A DNA stretch of 64,000 nt. It comes from an uncultured Prevotella sp. (GTDB lineage: Bacteria > Bacteroidota > Bacteroidia > Bacteroidales > Bacteroidaceae). Both the position numbers and the translations under genes were made by a program. A model generated the notes under the pieces. That model searched no databases, was not told the origin of the DNA, and saw only the letters and a program-made list of their open reading frames with translations. Positions within the stretch are counted from its first letter, which is position 1, and every line of letters starts with the position of its first letter. Where the stretch lies: NCBI GenBank assembly GCA_905234265.1, contig CAJOHJ010000002.1, forward strand, positions 62,001-126,000, in the 5' to 3' direction. Positions 24,636-34,500 of the stretch are shown here, one piece after another.

Positions 24636-26018
24636 ATGAAAACATCTGCAGTATGGTGCCTGTCGCTGACCGTGTTGGCCATGGCACTTTCCATGTCTGC
24701 TGACATGCAGGCTGCCAAGAAGAAGGCAAAGTCTGAACAACAGTCGCTGTGGCCCGACGGCACACCCATGGACGCATGGTTCAGCAACACGGCCAAGGTA
24801 GACCCCGACACGCTGGGCAACAAATATCTGATTACCAGCTACGGCGTGGTGATGGGTTCGCCGGAAGTACAGACGCATAAAATCCAGAAAGCCATCGACC
24901 GCTGCGCACAGGACGGCGGCGGAGTCATTGTTGTTCCGCAGGGAACAGTAGTCACCGGTGCGCTGTTCTTCCCTCAGGGTACTCACCTGCACGTCACTGA
25001 AGGAGCCACGCTGAAAGGCTCCGACCGCATAAAGGACTACCCGATAATGACCACACGCATTGAGGGCGAGACATGCAAATATTTCTGCGCACTCATCAAT
25101 GCCGACGGCGTCGACGGCTTCACCATCACCGGCAAGGGTACCATCGACGGCAACGGACTGCCTTACTGGCAGGAATTCTGGACACGCCGCCAATGGAATC
25201 CGCAGTGCACCAACAAGGATGCACAGCGTCCGCGCCTGACATACATCTCCAACTCGAAGAACGTCACCATTCAGGACGTCCACCTCATGAATTCTCCCTT
25301 CTGGACCAACCACGTCTACAAGAGCGACCATGTGCGCTACATAGACTGCTACATCTTTGCCCCGACGGAGAACATCTTCCCGCCGGAACCCAAGCGCGGC
25401 GCACCGTCGTCGGACGCCATCGACATCGATGCCTGCACGGACGTGCTGGTGCATGGCTGCTACATGCACGTCAACGATGACGCCGTGGTGCTGAAAGGCG
25501 GCAAGGGCACCTGGGCCGACAAGGACACGACCAACGGCCCCTGCGAGCGCATACTCATCGAGGACTGCACCTACGGCAAGGTGCATGGCTGCCTGACGCT
25601 GGGCAGCGAGTCGCTGCACGACCGCAATGTCATCCTGCGCCGCTGCCACGTTGCCAACGCCACGCGCGTGCTGTGGCTGAAGATGCGCCCCGACACTCCG
25701 CAGCACTATGAATACGTGAGCATAGAGGACCTTACCGGACAGACCGGCTCGTTCCTCGTGGTACGCCCATGGACCCAGTTCTTCAAGCCGCAGCAGCGCG
25801 ACGACATGCCGCTATCGCAGTGCAACAACATCTACATCAAGGGCATAAAGATGAAGTGCCGCAACTTCTTCGACGTTGGCACCAGCGACAAATACAAGCT
25901 GCAGGACTTCTCGTTCACCGACTGCGAGATAGAAGACCAGCGCAACGCCTTCAACACTACTACCATTGCCAACACCGTCGTGAAGAACCTGAAAATCAAC
26001 GGGGAAATCATCAAGTGA
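24636..26018 (+). CDS. GH28 family pectin hydrolase
   Basis: The start at 24636 gives a 460-residue protein with a signal peptide (MKTSAVWCLSLTVLAMALSM); the upstream in-frame codons overlap the promoter. GH28 motifs are clear: GGGVIVVPQGTVVTGALFF, ITGKGTIDGNGLPYW, SSDAIDIDACTD near residue 260, VNDDAVVLKGGKG near 280, and VHGCLTLGSESLHDRN near 316. The Asp pairs and HG motif are kept, so this copy looks fully catalytic. It is the third GH28 in the cluster and leads the unit with rhamnulokinase. Confidence 0.9.
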   Translation: MKTSAVWCLSLTVLAMALSMSADMQAAKKKAKSEQQSLWPDGTPMDAWFSNTAKVDPDTLGNKYLITSYGVVMGSPEVQTHKIQKAIDRCAQDGGGVIVVPQGTVVTGALFFPQGTHLHVTEGATLKGSDRIKDYPIMTTRIEGETCKYFCALINADGVDGFTITGKGTIDGNGLPYWQEFWTRRQWNPQCTNKDAQRPRLTYISNSKNVTIQDVHLMNSPFWTNHVYKSDHVRYIDCYIFAPTENIFPPEPKRGAPSSDAIDIDACTDVLVHGCYMHVNDDAVVLKGGKGTWADKDTTNGPCERILIEDCTYGKVHGCLTLGSESLHDRNVILRRCHVANATRVLWLKMRPDTPQHYEYVSIEDLTGQTGSFLVVRPWTQFFKPQQRDDMPLSQCNNIYIKGIKMKCRNFFDVGTSDKYKLQDFSFTDCEIEDQRNAFNTTTIANTVVKNLKINGEIIK

Positions 26019-26075
26019 CAAAGGAATAGCAACAGAACAGAACAAAAAGAAAACGACAAAACACCAATAAAAACA

Positions 26076-27557
26076 ATGGAAAAGAAATATTTCTTCGCCG
26101 TCGACCTTGGCGCCACCAGCGGACGCACCATCCTCGGCACGCTTGCCGACGGCCGCCTGGAACAGGAAGAGCTGACACGATTTCCAAACAACCTCATTGA
26201 GACAGGAGGACACTTCTACTGGGACATCTACGCTCTGTATAACGAGATGATACGAGGCCTGCAGGTTGCTGGCAAGCGGAACATCAAGCTTACCAGCATC
26301 GGCATCGACACATGGGGCGTCGACTTCGTCTGCATAGGCGACGACGGTGCAATACTGCGCAATCCGCGCGCCTATCGCGACCCCATCACCTTCGACGCCA
26401 TGGACGACTATCTCAAGCATGTCATTGGCCGCAAGGAAGTCTACGACGTCACCGGCATCCAGTTCATGAACTTCAACTCGCTGTTCCAGCTGTATGCCAT
26501 GCGCCGCGAGCAGAACTCTGCCTTGCAGATGGCAAAGAAAATACTCTTCGTGCCTGACGCCTTGTCATGGATGCTCACTGGCAACGAGGTCTGCGAATAC
26601 ACCATCGCGTCAACCTCGCAGATGTTAGACCCACGCACCGGACAGCTCGACGAGCGCCTGCTGCAGTCTGTGGGACTGTCGCGTTCCAAGTTCGGACGCA
26701 TGGTGCAGCCAGGGGCTGTCATCGGCGTGCTTACCGACGAGGTGCAGCGCATGACAGGCCTGGGCGCAGTGCCAGTGATAGCCGTTGCAGGCCATGACAC
26801 AGGTTCCGCCGTGGCTGCCGTTCCTGCCAAGGACGAACGCTTTGCCTACCTGTCGAGCGGCACATGGAGCCTTATGGGCATAGAAACCAAGGAGGCAGTC
26901 ATCAACGACCGCAGCTACGAGCTGAACTTCACCAACGAGGGTGGCATCGAGGGAACCACGCGCTTCCTGAAGAACATCTGCGGCATGTGGCTCTACGAGC
27001 GCTGCCGCAAGGAGTGGCCCGAAGAGGTGCGCAAGCTGTCGCACCCTGAGCTGCAGGGCCAGGCAATGGACGTCGAGCCGTTCCGCTCGCTCATCAATCC
27101 CGACGACGCTCTCTTTGCCAATCCGTCGAGCATGATAGACGCCATCCAGCAGTACTGCCGCCAGACCATGCAGCCTGTGCCGGAGACTCCCGGCGAGCTG
27201 TGCCGCTGCATTTTCGACTCACTGGCATTGCGCTACCGTCAGGTGTTCGGATGGCTCAAGGAGTTTGCCCCGTTCCAGATAGATGTTCTGCACGTCATCG
27301 GCGGCGGTTCGCTGAACAAGTATCTCTGTCAGTTCACCGCCAATGCCCTTGGCGTGAAGGTTCTTGCCGGTCCGCAGGAAGGCACGGCCATCGGCAACAT
27401 CATGTTGCAGGCCAAGGCTGCCGGCATCGTCGGCGACATCTGGGAAATGCGCCGCATCATCGCCAACGGGCTGCAACTGGTTGGGTATGAGCCAAAGGAA
27501 AAGGCTCAGTGGGACATGGCTTACGAGAAATACTTAGAGGTGAGCGGTAAGAGGTGA
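26076..27557 (+). CDS. rhaB: Rhamnulokinase
   Basis: This 493-residue FGGY-family kinase phosphorylates L-rhamnulose. The N-terminal phosphate-binding segment AVDLGATSGRTILG, the rhamnulokinase-type FPNNLIETGGHFYWDIYALY, GIDTWGVDFVCIGDDG with the catalytic-type Asp, and the C-terminal ATP-site VIGGGSLNKYLCQFTANALG are all present. Length matches RhaB (about 489). The last codons (EVSGKR) and following bases form a GAGGTGAG/GGTAAGAG purine repeat, so the C-terminus may have been rewritten by repeat sequence. Cotranscription with GH28 links lyase and hydrolase products to rhamnose catabolism. Confidence 0.93.
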   Translation: MEKKYFFAVDLGATSGRTILGTLADGRLEQEELTRFPNNLIETGGHFYWDIYALYNEMIRGLQVAGKRNIKLTSIGIDTWGVDFVCIGDDGAILRNPRAYRDPITFDAMDDYLKHVIGRKEVYDVTGIQFMNFNSLFQLYAMRREQNSALQMAKKILFVPDALSWMLTGNEVCEYTIASTSQMLDPRTGQLDERLLQSVGLSRSKFGRMVQPGAVIGVLTDEVQRMTGLGAVPVIAVAGHDTGSAVAAVPAKDERFAYLSSGTWSLMGIETKEAVINDRSYELNFTNEGGIEGTTRFLKNICGMWLYERCRKEWPEEVRKLSHPELQGQAMDVEPFRSLINPDDALFANPSSMIDAIQQYCRQTMQPVPETPGELCRCIFDSLALRYRQVFGWLKEFAPFQIDVLHVIGGGSLNKYLCQFTANALGVKVLAGPQEGTAIGNIMLQAKAAGIVGDIWEMRRIIANGLQLVGYEPKEKAQWDMAYEKYLEVSGKR

Positions 27558-27572
27558 GAGAACGGTTCGTTG

Positions 27573-27713
27573 ATGGAAGTTATGTGTCAGTTGGAGGCTG
27601 CCCTTCTTTTAGGCTACATCTCACAGGAACAATTCGATGAACAAGAAATACATATATCAGAAACCACGAAAATGCTATTTGCATTAAGAAAACATTTTGA
27701 AGAAAAACTATAA
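27573..27713 (+). pseudogene. C-terminal fragment of a four-helix-bundle (S23-like) protein
   Basis: A 46-codon frame reads MEVMCQLEAALLLGYISQEQ then FDEQEIHISETTKMLFALRK and ends HFEEKL. It resembles the last 45 residues or so of four-helix-bundle proteins of the 23S rRNA intervening-sequence family, where the N-terminal two helices should precede it. Those are missing, so this is read as a remnant. It occupies most of the 255-bp gap between rhaB and the isomerase gene. The call rests on pattern recognition of a short segment. Confidence 0.5.
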
Positions 27714-27762
27714 TTATTAACAAAGGTGCAGTAGTCAAGCGGAAAAGACGTAAGCAGAACTA

Positions 27763-27795
27763 TTCTCTCACCTCTCACCTCTTACCTCTCACCCC
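27763..27795 (+). repeat. CTCACCT degenerate spacer repeat
   Basis: TCTCACCTCTCACCTCTTAC and CTCTCACCCC lie just before the isomerase start. They are the reverse complement of the purine repeats at 7911-7945 and 27536-27560. Confidence 0.7.
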
Positions 27796-27812
27796 TAAAA
27801 CAAAAAGAAAAA

Positions 27813-29243
27813 ATGGCAAAACCATTAGTAGAAACCAAAGCAAGAGTAGGCGTGTTCAGCATCGCATTGCAGGCATACCTGCCACAGTTCCCACAGCTCG
27901 TTCCAGAGTTTGAGGCACAGTACGCAGCATTCAAGAAGACGCTGCCCGACACTATTGAAATCGTTGACGGCGGCATGGTGACCACCAAGGAGCAGTCGAT
28001 GCAGGCTGGCGACAAGTTCCGCGCCGCCGACGTGGACCTCGTCATCCTGCAGATGCTTACCTACTGCACATCTTATAATATGCTGCCTGCCGTGCGCGAC
28101 CTGGACGTGCCTGTCGTCATCGTCAACGTGCAGAAAAAACTGGCTCCAGACTATGCCAAGACCGACATTCCCACATGGCTCGGCGAGCTGTATGCCTGCG
28201 GCGCCATCGGCGAGATGGTTGCCGACCTGAACCGCGCCGGAAAGCGCTCGGCAGTCATCACCGGCGTCGTCGAAGGCGGCGACCCTGAAGTGCAGGCGGA
28301 GATTGAGGACTGGTGCCGCGCTGCACAGGTGCGCCGCCGCTTCCGCGACACCAACATCGCGCAGATTGGCCGCCCCTACCCCGGCATGATGGACCTCTAC
28401 ATCGACGAGACCAACCTCTACCACCGCATGTTCGTCTACACCAAGCAGTTCGACTGGGAGCAGATGTGGGCCATTGCCGACAACATCACCGACGAGGCTG
28501 CCATCCGCGCCAAGGCTGAGGACATTCTGGCAACCTTCGACATCGAAGGCGGCGGCACCGTGGAGAAGGTCTGGGACATGGCGAAGTACGTCGTGGCCTT
28601 CGAGCAGTGGGTGAAGGACGAGCAGCTGGGCATGATTGCCTCCCACTATGCAGGCTTCGCACAGGGCGTGGCTGGCAAGCTGGACTCGATGCTCATTCCT
28701 GCCTTCTCGATGCTCATCAAGCAGCACACTGCCTGCGCCGTTGAGGGCGACATGAAGGTGGCCATGGCCATGTCTATCCTGAAGACCATCAGCGGCACCG
28801 GCACACTGGCCGAGATGTACAGCATCGACTTCCCGAAGGACATCTGCATCATCGGCCACAGTGGCTCCGGCGACTTCGACATCTCGCAGGCCAAGAAGCC
28901 GACAATGAAGATTGTTCCCGTGTTCCACGGCAAGACCGGCGGCGGCTATCTGACACAGTTCTATCCTCCCGTGGGTCCTGTCACCTATCTGGCCATCACG
29001 CAGGACAAGAACGGCGTGTTCAAGTTCGTCGTGGCTGAGGGCATCAACGAGGAAGGCGAAATCTTCACCTTCGGCGACACCAACATGCGCACGAAGTTCT
29101 CGCTGCCCTGCCGCGAGTTCGTCAACAAGTGGAGCGAGGCCGGACCGACGCACCACATGGCAGCTGCCGTCGGCCATCACATCGACACCATCCTCAAGGT
29201 TGCCAAGATTCTGAACATCGAGTGCGACGTGGTTTGCCGTTAA
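27813..29243 (+). CDS. L-arabinose/L-fucose isomerase family protein (candidate rhamnose isomerase)
   Basis: The 476-residue cytoplasmic protein has the AraA/FucI-like fold: an N-terminal Rossmann-like part (RVGVFSIALQAYLPQFPQLV, VDLVILQMLTYCTSYNMLP) and a C-terminal catalytic part. Likely metal ligands are the Glu in AVEGDMKVAMAM, an acidic residue in LAEMYSIDFPKD, the His in IGHSGSGDFD, and a His in THHMAAAVGHH. No canonical RhaA is present, yet kinase, mutarotase and transporter genes for rhamnose surround it. It is therefore a candidate non-orthologous rhamnose isomerase; arabinose, also abundant in RG-I side chains, is the alternative substrate. Confidence 0.8.
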   Translation: MAKPLVETKARVGVFSIALQAYLPQFPQLVPEFEAQYAAFKKTLPDTIEIVDGGMVTTKEQSMQAGDKFRAADVDLVILQMLTYCTSYNMLPAVRDLDVPVVIVNVQKKLAPDYAKTDIPTWLGELYACGAIGEMVADLNRAGKRSAVITGVVEGGDPEVQAEIEDWCRAAQVRRRFRDTNIAQIGRPYPGMMDLYIDETNLYHRMFVYTKQFDWEQMWAIADNITDEAAIRAKAEDILATFDIEGGGTVEKVWDMAKYVVAFEQWVKDEQLGMIASHYAGFAQGVAGKLDSMLIPAFSMLIKQHTACAVEGDMKVAMAMSILKTISGTGTLAEMYSIDFPKDICIIGHSGSGDFDISQAKKPTMKIVPVFHGKTGGGYLTQFYPPVGPVTYLAITQDKNGVFKFVVAEGINEEGEIFTFGDTNMRTKFSLPCREFVNKWSEAGPTHHMAAAVGHHIDTILKVAKILNIECDVVCR

Positions 29244-29294
29244 AACCACCACGGAGAGTAAAAGCATTGCTTATTACTGTTCCATAACGAAATG

Positions 29295-29331
29295 GAGAAG
29301 CGAGGTGCAGCCCTCGCTTCTCTCTTTTTTT
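29295..29331 (+). terminator. Terminator after isomerase gene
   Basis: GAGAAGCGAGG (29295-29305) pairs perfectly with CCTCGCTTCTC (29312-29322) around a 6-nt loop and is followed by TCTTTTTTT. It ends the GH28-rhaB-isomerase unit. Confidence 0.9.
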
Positions 29332-29340
29332 ATGTTTCTA

Positions 29341-29441
29341 TGCGAGTTGCTCAGATAACATGCAGAGATAAAAAAATATCTCCGTAAGAAAAAAAATTAT
29401 CTCTGCATGTTACGAAATTATCTCTGCATGTTACGAAATTA
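29341..29441 (+). repeat. 21-bp repeat family, locus B
   Basis: One inverted half-unit (ATAACATGCAGAGATA) is followed by two direct copies of ATTATCTCTGCATGTTACGA. The locus lies between the isomerase terminator and the MFS promoter and fills most of the 327-bp gap; the remainder is featureless AT-rich DNA. Confidence 0.85.
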
Positions 29442-29516
29442 CCATTTCAGGCCTCTGACTCTTCGCTCTTTTCGTTAATATTCCCAAAAAAAATCGTCAG
29501 TTTAAATTATTCTTTA

Positions 29517-29524
29517 TATTTTTG
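29517..29524 (+). promoter_or_regulatory. -7 promoter box of MFS gene (TATTTTTG)
   Basis: TATTTTTG lies 46 bp before the MFS transporter start codon and fits TAnnTTTG. Confidence 0.6.
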
Positions 29525-29570
29525 CGTGATGTTTTGGCAGAGCTATAAATATTAAACTAACTATAAATTT

Positions 29571-30908
29571 ATGGGAAACAACAAAGGAAGTCTGAAGAGT
29601 ACGATAGCCGTCTCTCTGACTAATTATCTGGATGCCGGTGCCATCGTTGCCGGCGCAAGCGGCCTGACACTGTGGCAGAACTATCTCGGACTCTCTGAAG
29701 TCCATCTGGGATGGCTGAATTTCATATCGGCCAACTGCCTGGGCGCAGCCATCGGTGCCATCATCGGCGGCTTCCTGGCCGACAAGTATGGCCGCAAGTT
29801 CATCTTCACCTACAACCTGCTGGTCTACATGCTGGGCGTGCTGCTGGTAATGTTCTCCGTCAACTTCCCAATGCTGCTCTGCGGCTTCCTCGTGACGGGC
29901 ATCAGCGTAGGCGTAGGCGTGCCGGCATCGTGGACTTACATCTCCGAGTCGTCGGAGGTGAACAACCGCGGCCGCAACATCTGCATCTCGCAGATGTCGT
30001 GGGGCTTCGGCCCGATGTGCATCCTGCTTTTAGGCATGCTCTTTGCTCCCGGCGGCTATCTGTTCGGCTGGGTTGAGAGCCTTGCACACGCCGTCGGCGG
30101 CAGCGCACTGTCGGAAGAAGCCACCAACGCGTTCTCTTCGCGCATCGTCTTCTTCTCACTGTTCATCGTGGCATTCATAGCCTGGAACCTGCAGCGCGGA
30201 CTGCAGGAGAGCGCTGAGTTCGAGGCCAACAAGGCCAGCAACAAGAAGTCGGGGCTGCTGGACAACATTGCTGTGCTGTTCCAGAACTCTACTGCCGTCA
30301 AGACCGTCTGCTTCCTGGCAACCATCTATCTGACGTGGAACCTCGTGGCCTCCGTGATGGGCTTCTTCCAGCCACACATCTACGAGACTGCCGGCGGCGT
30401 CAGCAACGAGCAGGCCAACTGGATGAACTGCATACAGTGGGCCATCATCGTGGGCGTCACGTTCATAGTATCCAAATTCATCGACAAGACAGCCCACAAG
30501 GGCATCTACATCTTCGGCCTCGTGGCCGCCATCTCCGCATGGCTGGTCATCGTCACCATCGGCGTCAACGGCATGGCTGGCCTGTGGGCATTCGCCATCC
30601 TGTGGGGCATTCAGGGCGGTTCGTCGCCACAGATATTCTACGCACTGTGGGGCAGCGAGCTGTTCCCTGCCAAGTTCCGCGCCGGCGCCCAGGGACTGAT
30701 GTTCTTCATCGTCCGCGGCCTGTCGGCACTGTGGGGTCTCGTCTTCACCATCATCTACGGTGAGAACGGCGAGGGCTTCACGATTGCTGCATGGTGCATG
30801 ATAGCCCTGCTGACGATTTCGCTCATCGTCGGCGTTATCGGATGCCCGAACACTCGCGGCCGCTCACTGGCAGACATCACACGCGAACGCTACGGCGAAG
30901 ACTTCTAA
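29571..30908 (+). CDS. MFS sugar transporter
   Basis: The 445-residue integral inner-membrane protein shows about 12 hydrophobic segments and the MFS sugar-porter signature between TM2 and TM3 (GGFLADKYGRKF), with an ESSEVNNRGR segment after TM4 and the terminal PNTRGRSLADITRERYG corresponding to the sugar-porter C-terminal motif. It probably imports a monosaccharide or a short oligosaccharide released by the preceding enzymes; L-rhamnose is the leading candidate from its neighbours. It forms a single-gene unit with its own promoter and a strong terminator. Confidence 0.85.
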   Translation: MGNNKGSLKSTIAVSLTNYLDAGAIVAGASGLTLWQNYLGLSEVHLGWLNFISANCLGAAIGAIIGGFLADKYGRKFIFTYNLLVYMLGVLLVMFSVNFPMLLCGFLVTGISVGVGVPASWTYISESSEVNNRGRNICISQMSWGFGPMCILLLGMLFAPGGYLFGWVESLAHAVGGSALSEEATNAFSSRIVFFSLFIVAFIAWNLQRGLQESAEFEANKASNKKSGLLDNIAVLFQNSTAVKTVCFLATIYLTWNLVASVMGFFQPHIYETAGGVSNEQANWMNCIQWAIIVGVTFIVSKFIDKTAHKGIYIFGLVAAISAWLVIVTIGVNGMAGLWAFAILWGIQGGSSPQIFYALWGSELFPAKFRAGAQGLMFFIVRGLSALWGLVFTIIYGENGEGFTIAAWCMIALLTISLIVGVIGCPNTRGRSLADITRERYGEDF

Positions 30909-30943
30909 AGTTACATCACGCTTTTGAGGCGTGACAACAATTC

Positions 30944-30990
30944 AAAATAGCAGAAAATGTAATTTTGGCAACATTTTCTGCTATTTTGCA
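30944..30990 (+). terminator. Strong bidirectional-type terminator after MFS gene
   Basis: AAAATAGCAGAAAATGT (30944-30960) pairs over 17 bp with ACATTTTCTGCTATTTT (30971-30987). It ends 25 bp before the next -7 box. Confidence 0.85.
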
Positions 30991-31014
30991 ATGTTTTTGC
31001 TCTCTGTTTCTTCA

Positions 31015-31022
31015 TATCTTTG
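31015..31022 (+). promoter_or_regulatory. -7 promoter box (TATCTTTG)
   Basis: A perfect TATCTTTG lies 25 bp before the ATG at 31048 and shows that the start of the next gene is 31048 rather than an upstream in-frame codon near 30931, which would fall inside the terminator. Confidence 0.75.
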
Positions 31023-31047
31023 CAGTAGTAAACACAACTACTATAGT

Positions 31048-31536
31048 ATGAAGAATATTTACCAAAAACTTTTGGCGGCAACGGTAATGGCCCTGTTCTG
31101 CCTGTCGGCAGCACATGCAGGAGAGCCAAAGAATGCTCTGCTCGTGCTTACCAAAGACAATGTAAAGCATCTGTTCATGCTTGACGAAAAGCCGGAGATA
31201 ACATTCAGCGGCTCGGAGCTGACGGTAAAGTCGGAAAAGACTACTGCTGCTTTCAGCCTGAGCGACGTGCTGCGTTTCACCTACCAGAAGGAAGACGAAG
31301 CCGGCATCAATGAGCTGCAGGCCGACGAGGTTGCGCTCGACTACGTCAACGGTACGCTGATTATCAGCAACCTTAAAGCCGGAGAGTCAGTAGGCGTGTT
31401 CGCCCTCGACGGCAAACAGGTGCAAAAGCTTACCGCCAGACGTGCCGGGACGTTCCGTATAAGTCTTTCGGCAATTCCCTCAGGAGTGTATATCGTGAAA
31501 GCAGGTGTCACATCATATAAAATCACGAAGCCATGA
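31048..31536 (+). CDS. Small secreted protein with C-terminal sorting-like domain
   Basis: The start at 31048 gives 162 residues with a signal peptide (MKNIYQKLLAATVMALFCLS, then AAHAG). Residues of about 25-75 form a beta-rich segment (ALLVLTKDNVKHLFMLDEKP, ITFSGSELTV) seen in many Bacteroidales secreted proteins. The last 70 residues (NGTLIISNLKAGESVGVFAL, IPSGVYIVKAGVTSYKITKP) look like a type-IX-secretion-style C-terminal domain. The stop overlaps the start of the next gene (ATGA), so the two products are translationally coupled. The function is unknown. Confidence 0.8.
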   Translation: MKNIYQKLLAATVMALFCLSAAHAGEPKNALLVLTKDNVKHLFMLDEKPEITFSGSELTVKSEKTTAAFSLSDVLRFTYQKEDEAGINELQADEVALDYVNGTLIISNLKAGESVGVFALDGKQVQKLTARRAGTFRISLSAIPSGVYIVKAGVTSYKITKP

Positions 31537-34500
31537 ACACACATTATTATATTATAAGAAGACTCCTGACGGTCGCACTGCTGCTGTCGGGCATGGCATC
31601 GGCACTGCATGCACAGCAACAGGACGCTCTGTACATTTACCGCAACGACGGCAGCTTCAATGCCTTCTTCTTTACAGACATCCAGCGCATTGCATACAGC
31701 AACATCGACACTCTTGGCGTGGAACACGACGACTATGTAACTCAAGAGGTCTATGCGCTGGACTCTGTCTTCCGCATACCCGTCAGTGCCATTGACTCGG
31801 TAGTCTTTGTCACGCCGCCTACGGAATACAAAGCCGACGTTGCCCACACCACTGAAAGCGACCTCTGGAAATATGTCATCGCCACCGACAGCGTGTCGTG
31901 GATAAAGCTGCGGCCAGACGTTCCGCAGCAGCTGATTCCGAATGTCGGCGACAAGATGGTGACACTGACACAGAGCGACATGCTGCCAATGGGATTTGCC
32001 GGCAAGGTTGCCGACGTGACGACCGCCTCCGACGGCGTAACGGTTACATGCGAAAACGTAGAGCTTACAGACCTCTTCGACCGCTACGTCTGCAAGGTGG
32101 CAGGCTACGTCGGCAGCGAGGACGACAGTTCAGGCGCTCCCCAGAAAGCCCCACGCCGCGCCGGCAGCGAGCAGCCCTTCAGCTTCGACAAGAAGATGCC
32201 GCCCATGGCAAAGACTCTGCATCTTACAGGCTCCTTCGGGCTTGACGACAACTTCTCTATTGACGGCAACGCATACGTTGGCGTGCAGGTGCAGCCAGAA
32301 CTAAACCTCAGGCTGTTCCTTTCCGTCGGCTGGAACACTGGCGTCAACATGGACTGCGTGATGCGCGGACAGATGGAGACGCAACTGCAGTTCGGCTTCA
32401 ACGGAATAGCCACCGGCCATTTCGACTTTCCATTGGTAAAGCTGGCATTCCCCGTCATAGGCTGTCCGCTGGTGCTGCTGAACTTTGAAGCCGGCGCCTT
32501 TGTAGAGATGCAGGGGTCGCTGAACGTCGGCGGTGTCTACTCCACCACCGAGCGCTTCTATGCGCTGACACAGTTCAACAGCCTCATCGAGGGCGGCCGC
32601 CAGGCAACGGCCTCCATCACCCACGTCAAAGACACGCTGACGTGGAACGACGTCACTGCCAAGGCCACGCTGAACATCGGCGGCTATCTGAAGAAATCCA
32701 TTACCGGCGCCAGCGCAAAAATCACCGAGTCAGGCATACGCTCGGAGATGGGCCTGCGTGCCGAAGTGGAAGCCCCAGTGCAATGGAGCGACTTTACGCT
32801 GACTAACCCCAACCTGCTGGCCGGCGAGGCTCTGCGACTGGCCATCATCGACAACCAGAAGCGCAGCCGCTCGCTGTATGACAAGGTAGACCGCGACGTC
32901 AACGTCGCCCTTTCAGTCTTCAGCAACGTACAGACGTTTGCCAAGATAATGCGCTGGACATTCACCAAGAAGTGGGAAGAGACAAAGATTTACGGCACCG
33001 CCCTGGGACTGGTGCCGCACATCAGCAAGCCCACCGTGCGCATGGCCACACTGCTCGACGACAAGCTGCACATCGACATGCCGGCAGAGCGTGAGCTGCT
33101 GTTCCCGTTGAAGATAGGCGCCGACATCTACAACAGCCGCAATGAGCTGGTAAGGCAAATTGACGCTCCGACGTCATACCTGGGCAAGAAGCCGCAGACA
33201 CAGACGCTGACTGTCGGCGGACTGCCGGAGACAGAGAAATACATGGCCTATCCGCGCATGGAAATGTTCGGCTTCCGCCTCTATGCACAGCCGACGGACT
33301 CATTCAGCGCTGCCAAGGCCACGCTGGAAGTCCCTGTCCGCCAGTTCACCGTTCCGTCATCTTACGGCCACTTCACCGCAAAGGTCAACACCACCATTCC
33401 TGCCATGAAGTTCACCCCTACGGCATCATGGCTCAGCTGCCTGTGGGATGCCGACGAGCAGACGCTTACCGTCTATTACGACGGCATGACCGGACAGGAC
33501 ACTGAACGCAAGGCCTCAATACAGATTATGGCTCTCGACGGCGACGGCAGCGAACTCGGTGCCGACGAGATTGTTGTGACACAGGTGCGTGCCGACATCG
33601 AGCTGTCCACCACCGAGTTAGCCATTGGCGTCAAGGGCGGCAGTGCCACCATCGTGATAACCGCCAACAATACCGGCGACCTGCAGGTAAGCACCAAGAG
33701 CAGCTTCCTGCATCCTACCATCAACGGCAACACGCTGTCGATACTCATCGACGAGAACACCTCTGAGGAGGAACGCGAGGGAACAGTCATCGTCAGCGGC
33801 CGCATGGCACAGACCGACCAGCGCATCGAGCGGTTCATCAGCGTCAGCCAGGCAGGCACGGCAACGCCCGTAGCAGTTGACATGTTCAACATGAGCAGAG
33901 TCTACATCAACGTGCCGACAGGCACCGTAAACATCCCGATGACCATCCCATACTACGGCAGCGACTATGCCAAAGGCTCTACCGCACAACAAGGGCAGTA
34001 CCTCCGCTACAAGTCGGCAGACACCAAGGCCAAGAGTTTCGAAAACGCGGACTACAGCGGCAGCGTGTCGTGGCAGATAGACCTTCTTATAGACCCGAAG
34101 GACAACACTTCGCTGCATAAATACGATGTTGTCAGCGGCAGCGTCTCCTACAAGGAAGACACCTACTACAAGGGCAAGCTGTCGTACGAGAGACTCTGCT
34201 CGTTCGATATTGTCGGCAGTCTCAAGAACTCGTCGGCAAACCAGTACAGCAACATGACGTCCTTTACTGCCAGCCATGGCACCGACAGCAAGCCGCTGCC
34301 CCTGACGGACTACATGCAGAACTTCTTCCACTCGCAAACCAGCAACGGCACGACCGACACGTACAACCAGACAGACATCAACACAGAGAACACTGGCTGG
34401 AGCCTCTACATCGACCTACAACTGGAAGACGACATTCCAATGCTTGAAGTGGGCAGAGACTCCATAAAGGCCAGCAGCGGCAACTTTGGCTCCACGTTCT

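Noticed and set aside
27825..29267. 480-codon ORF antisense to the isomerase gene
   Set aside because: Same shadow effect; the + strand protein has conserved family motifs.
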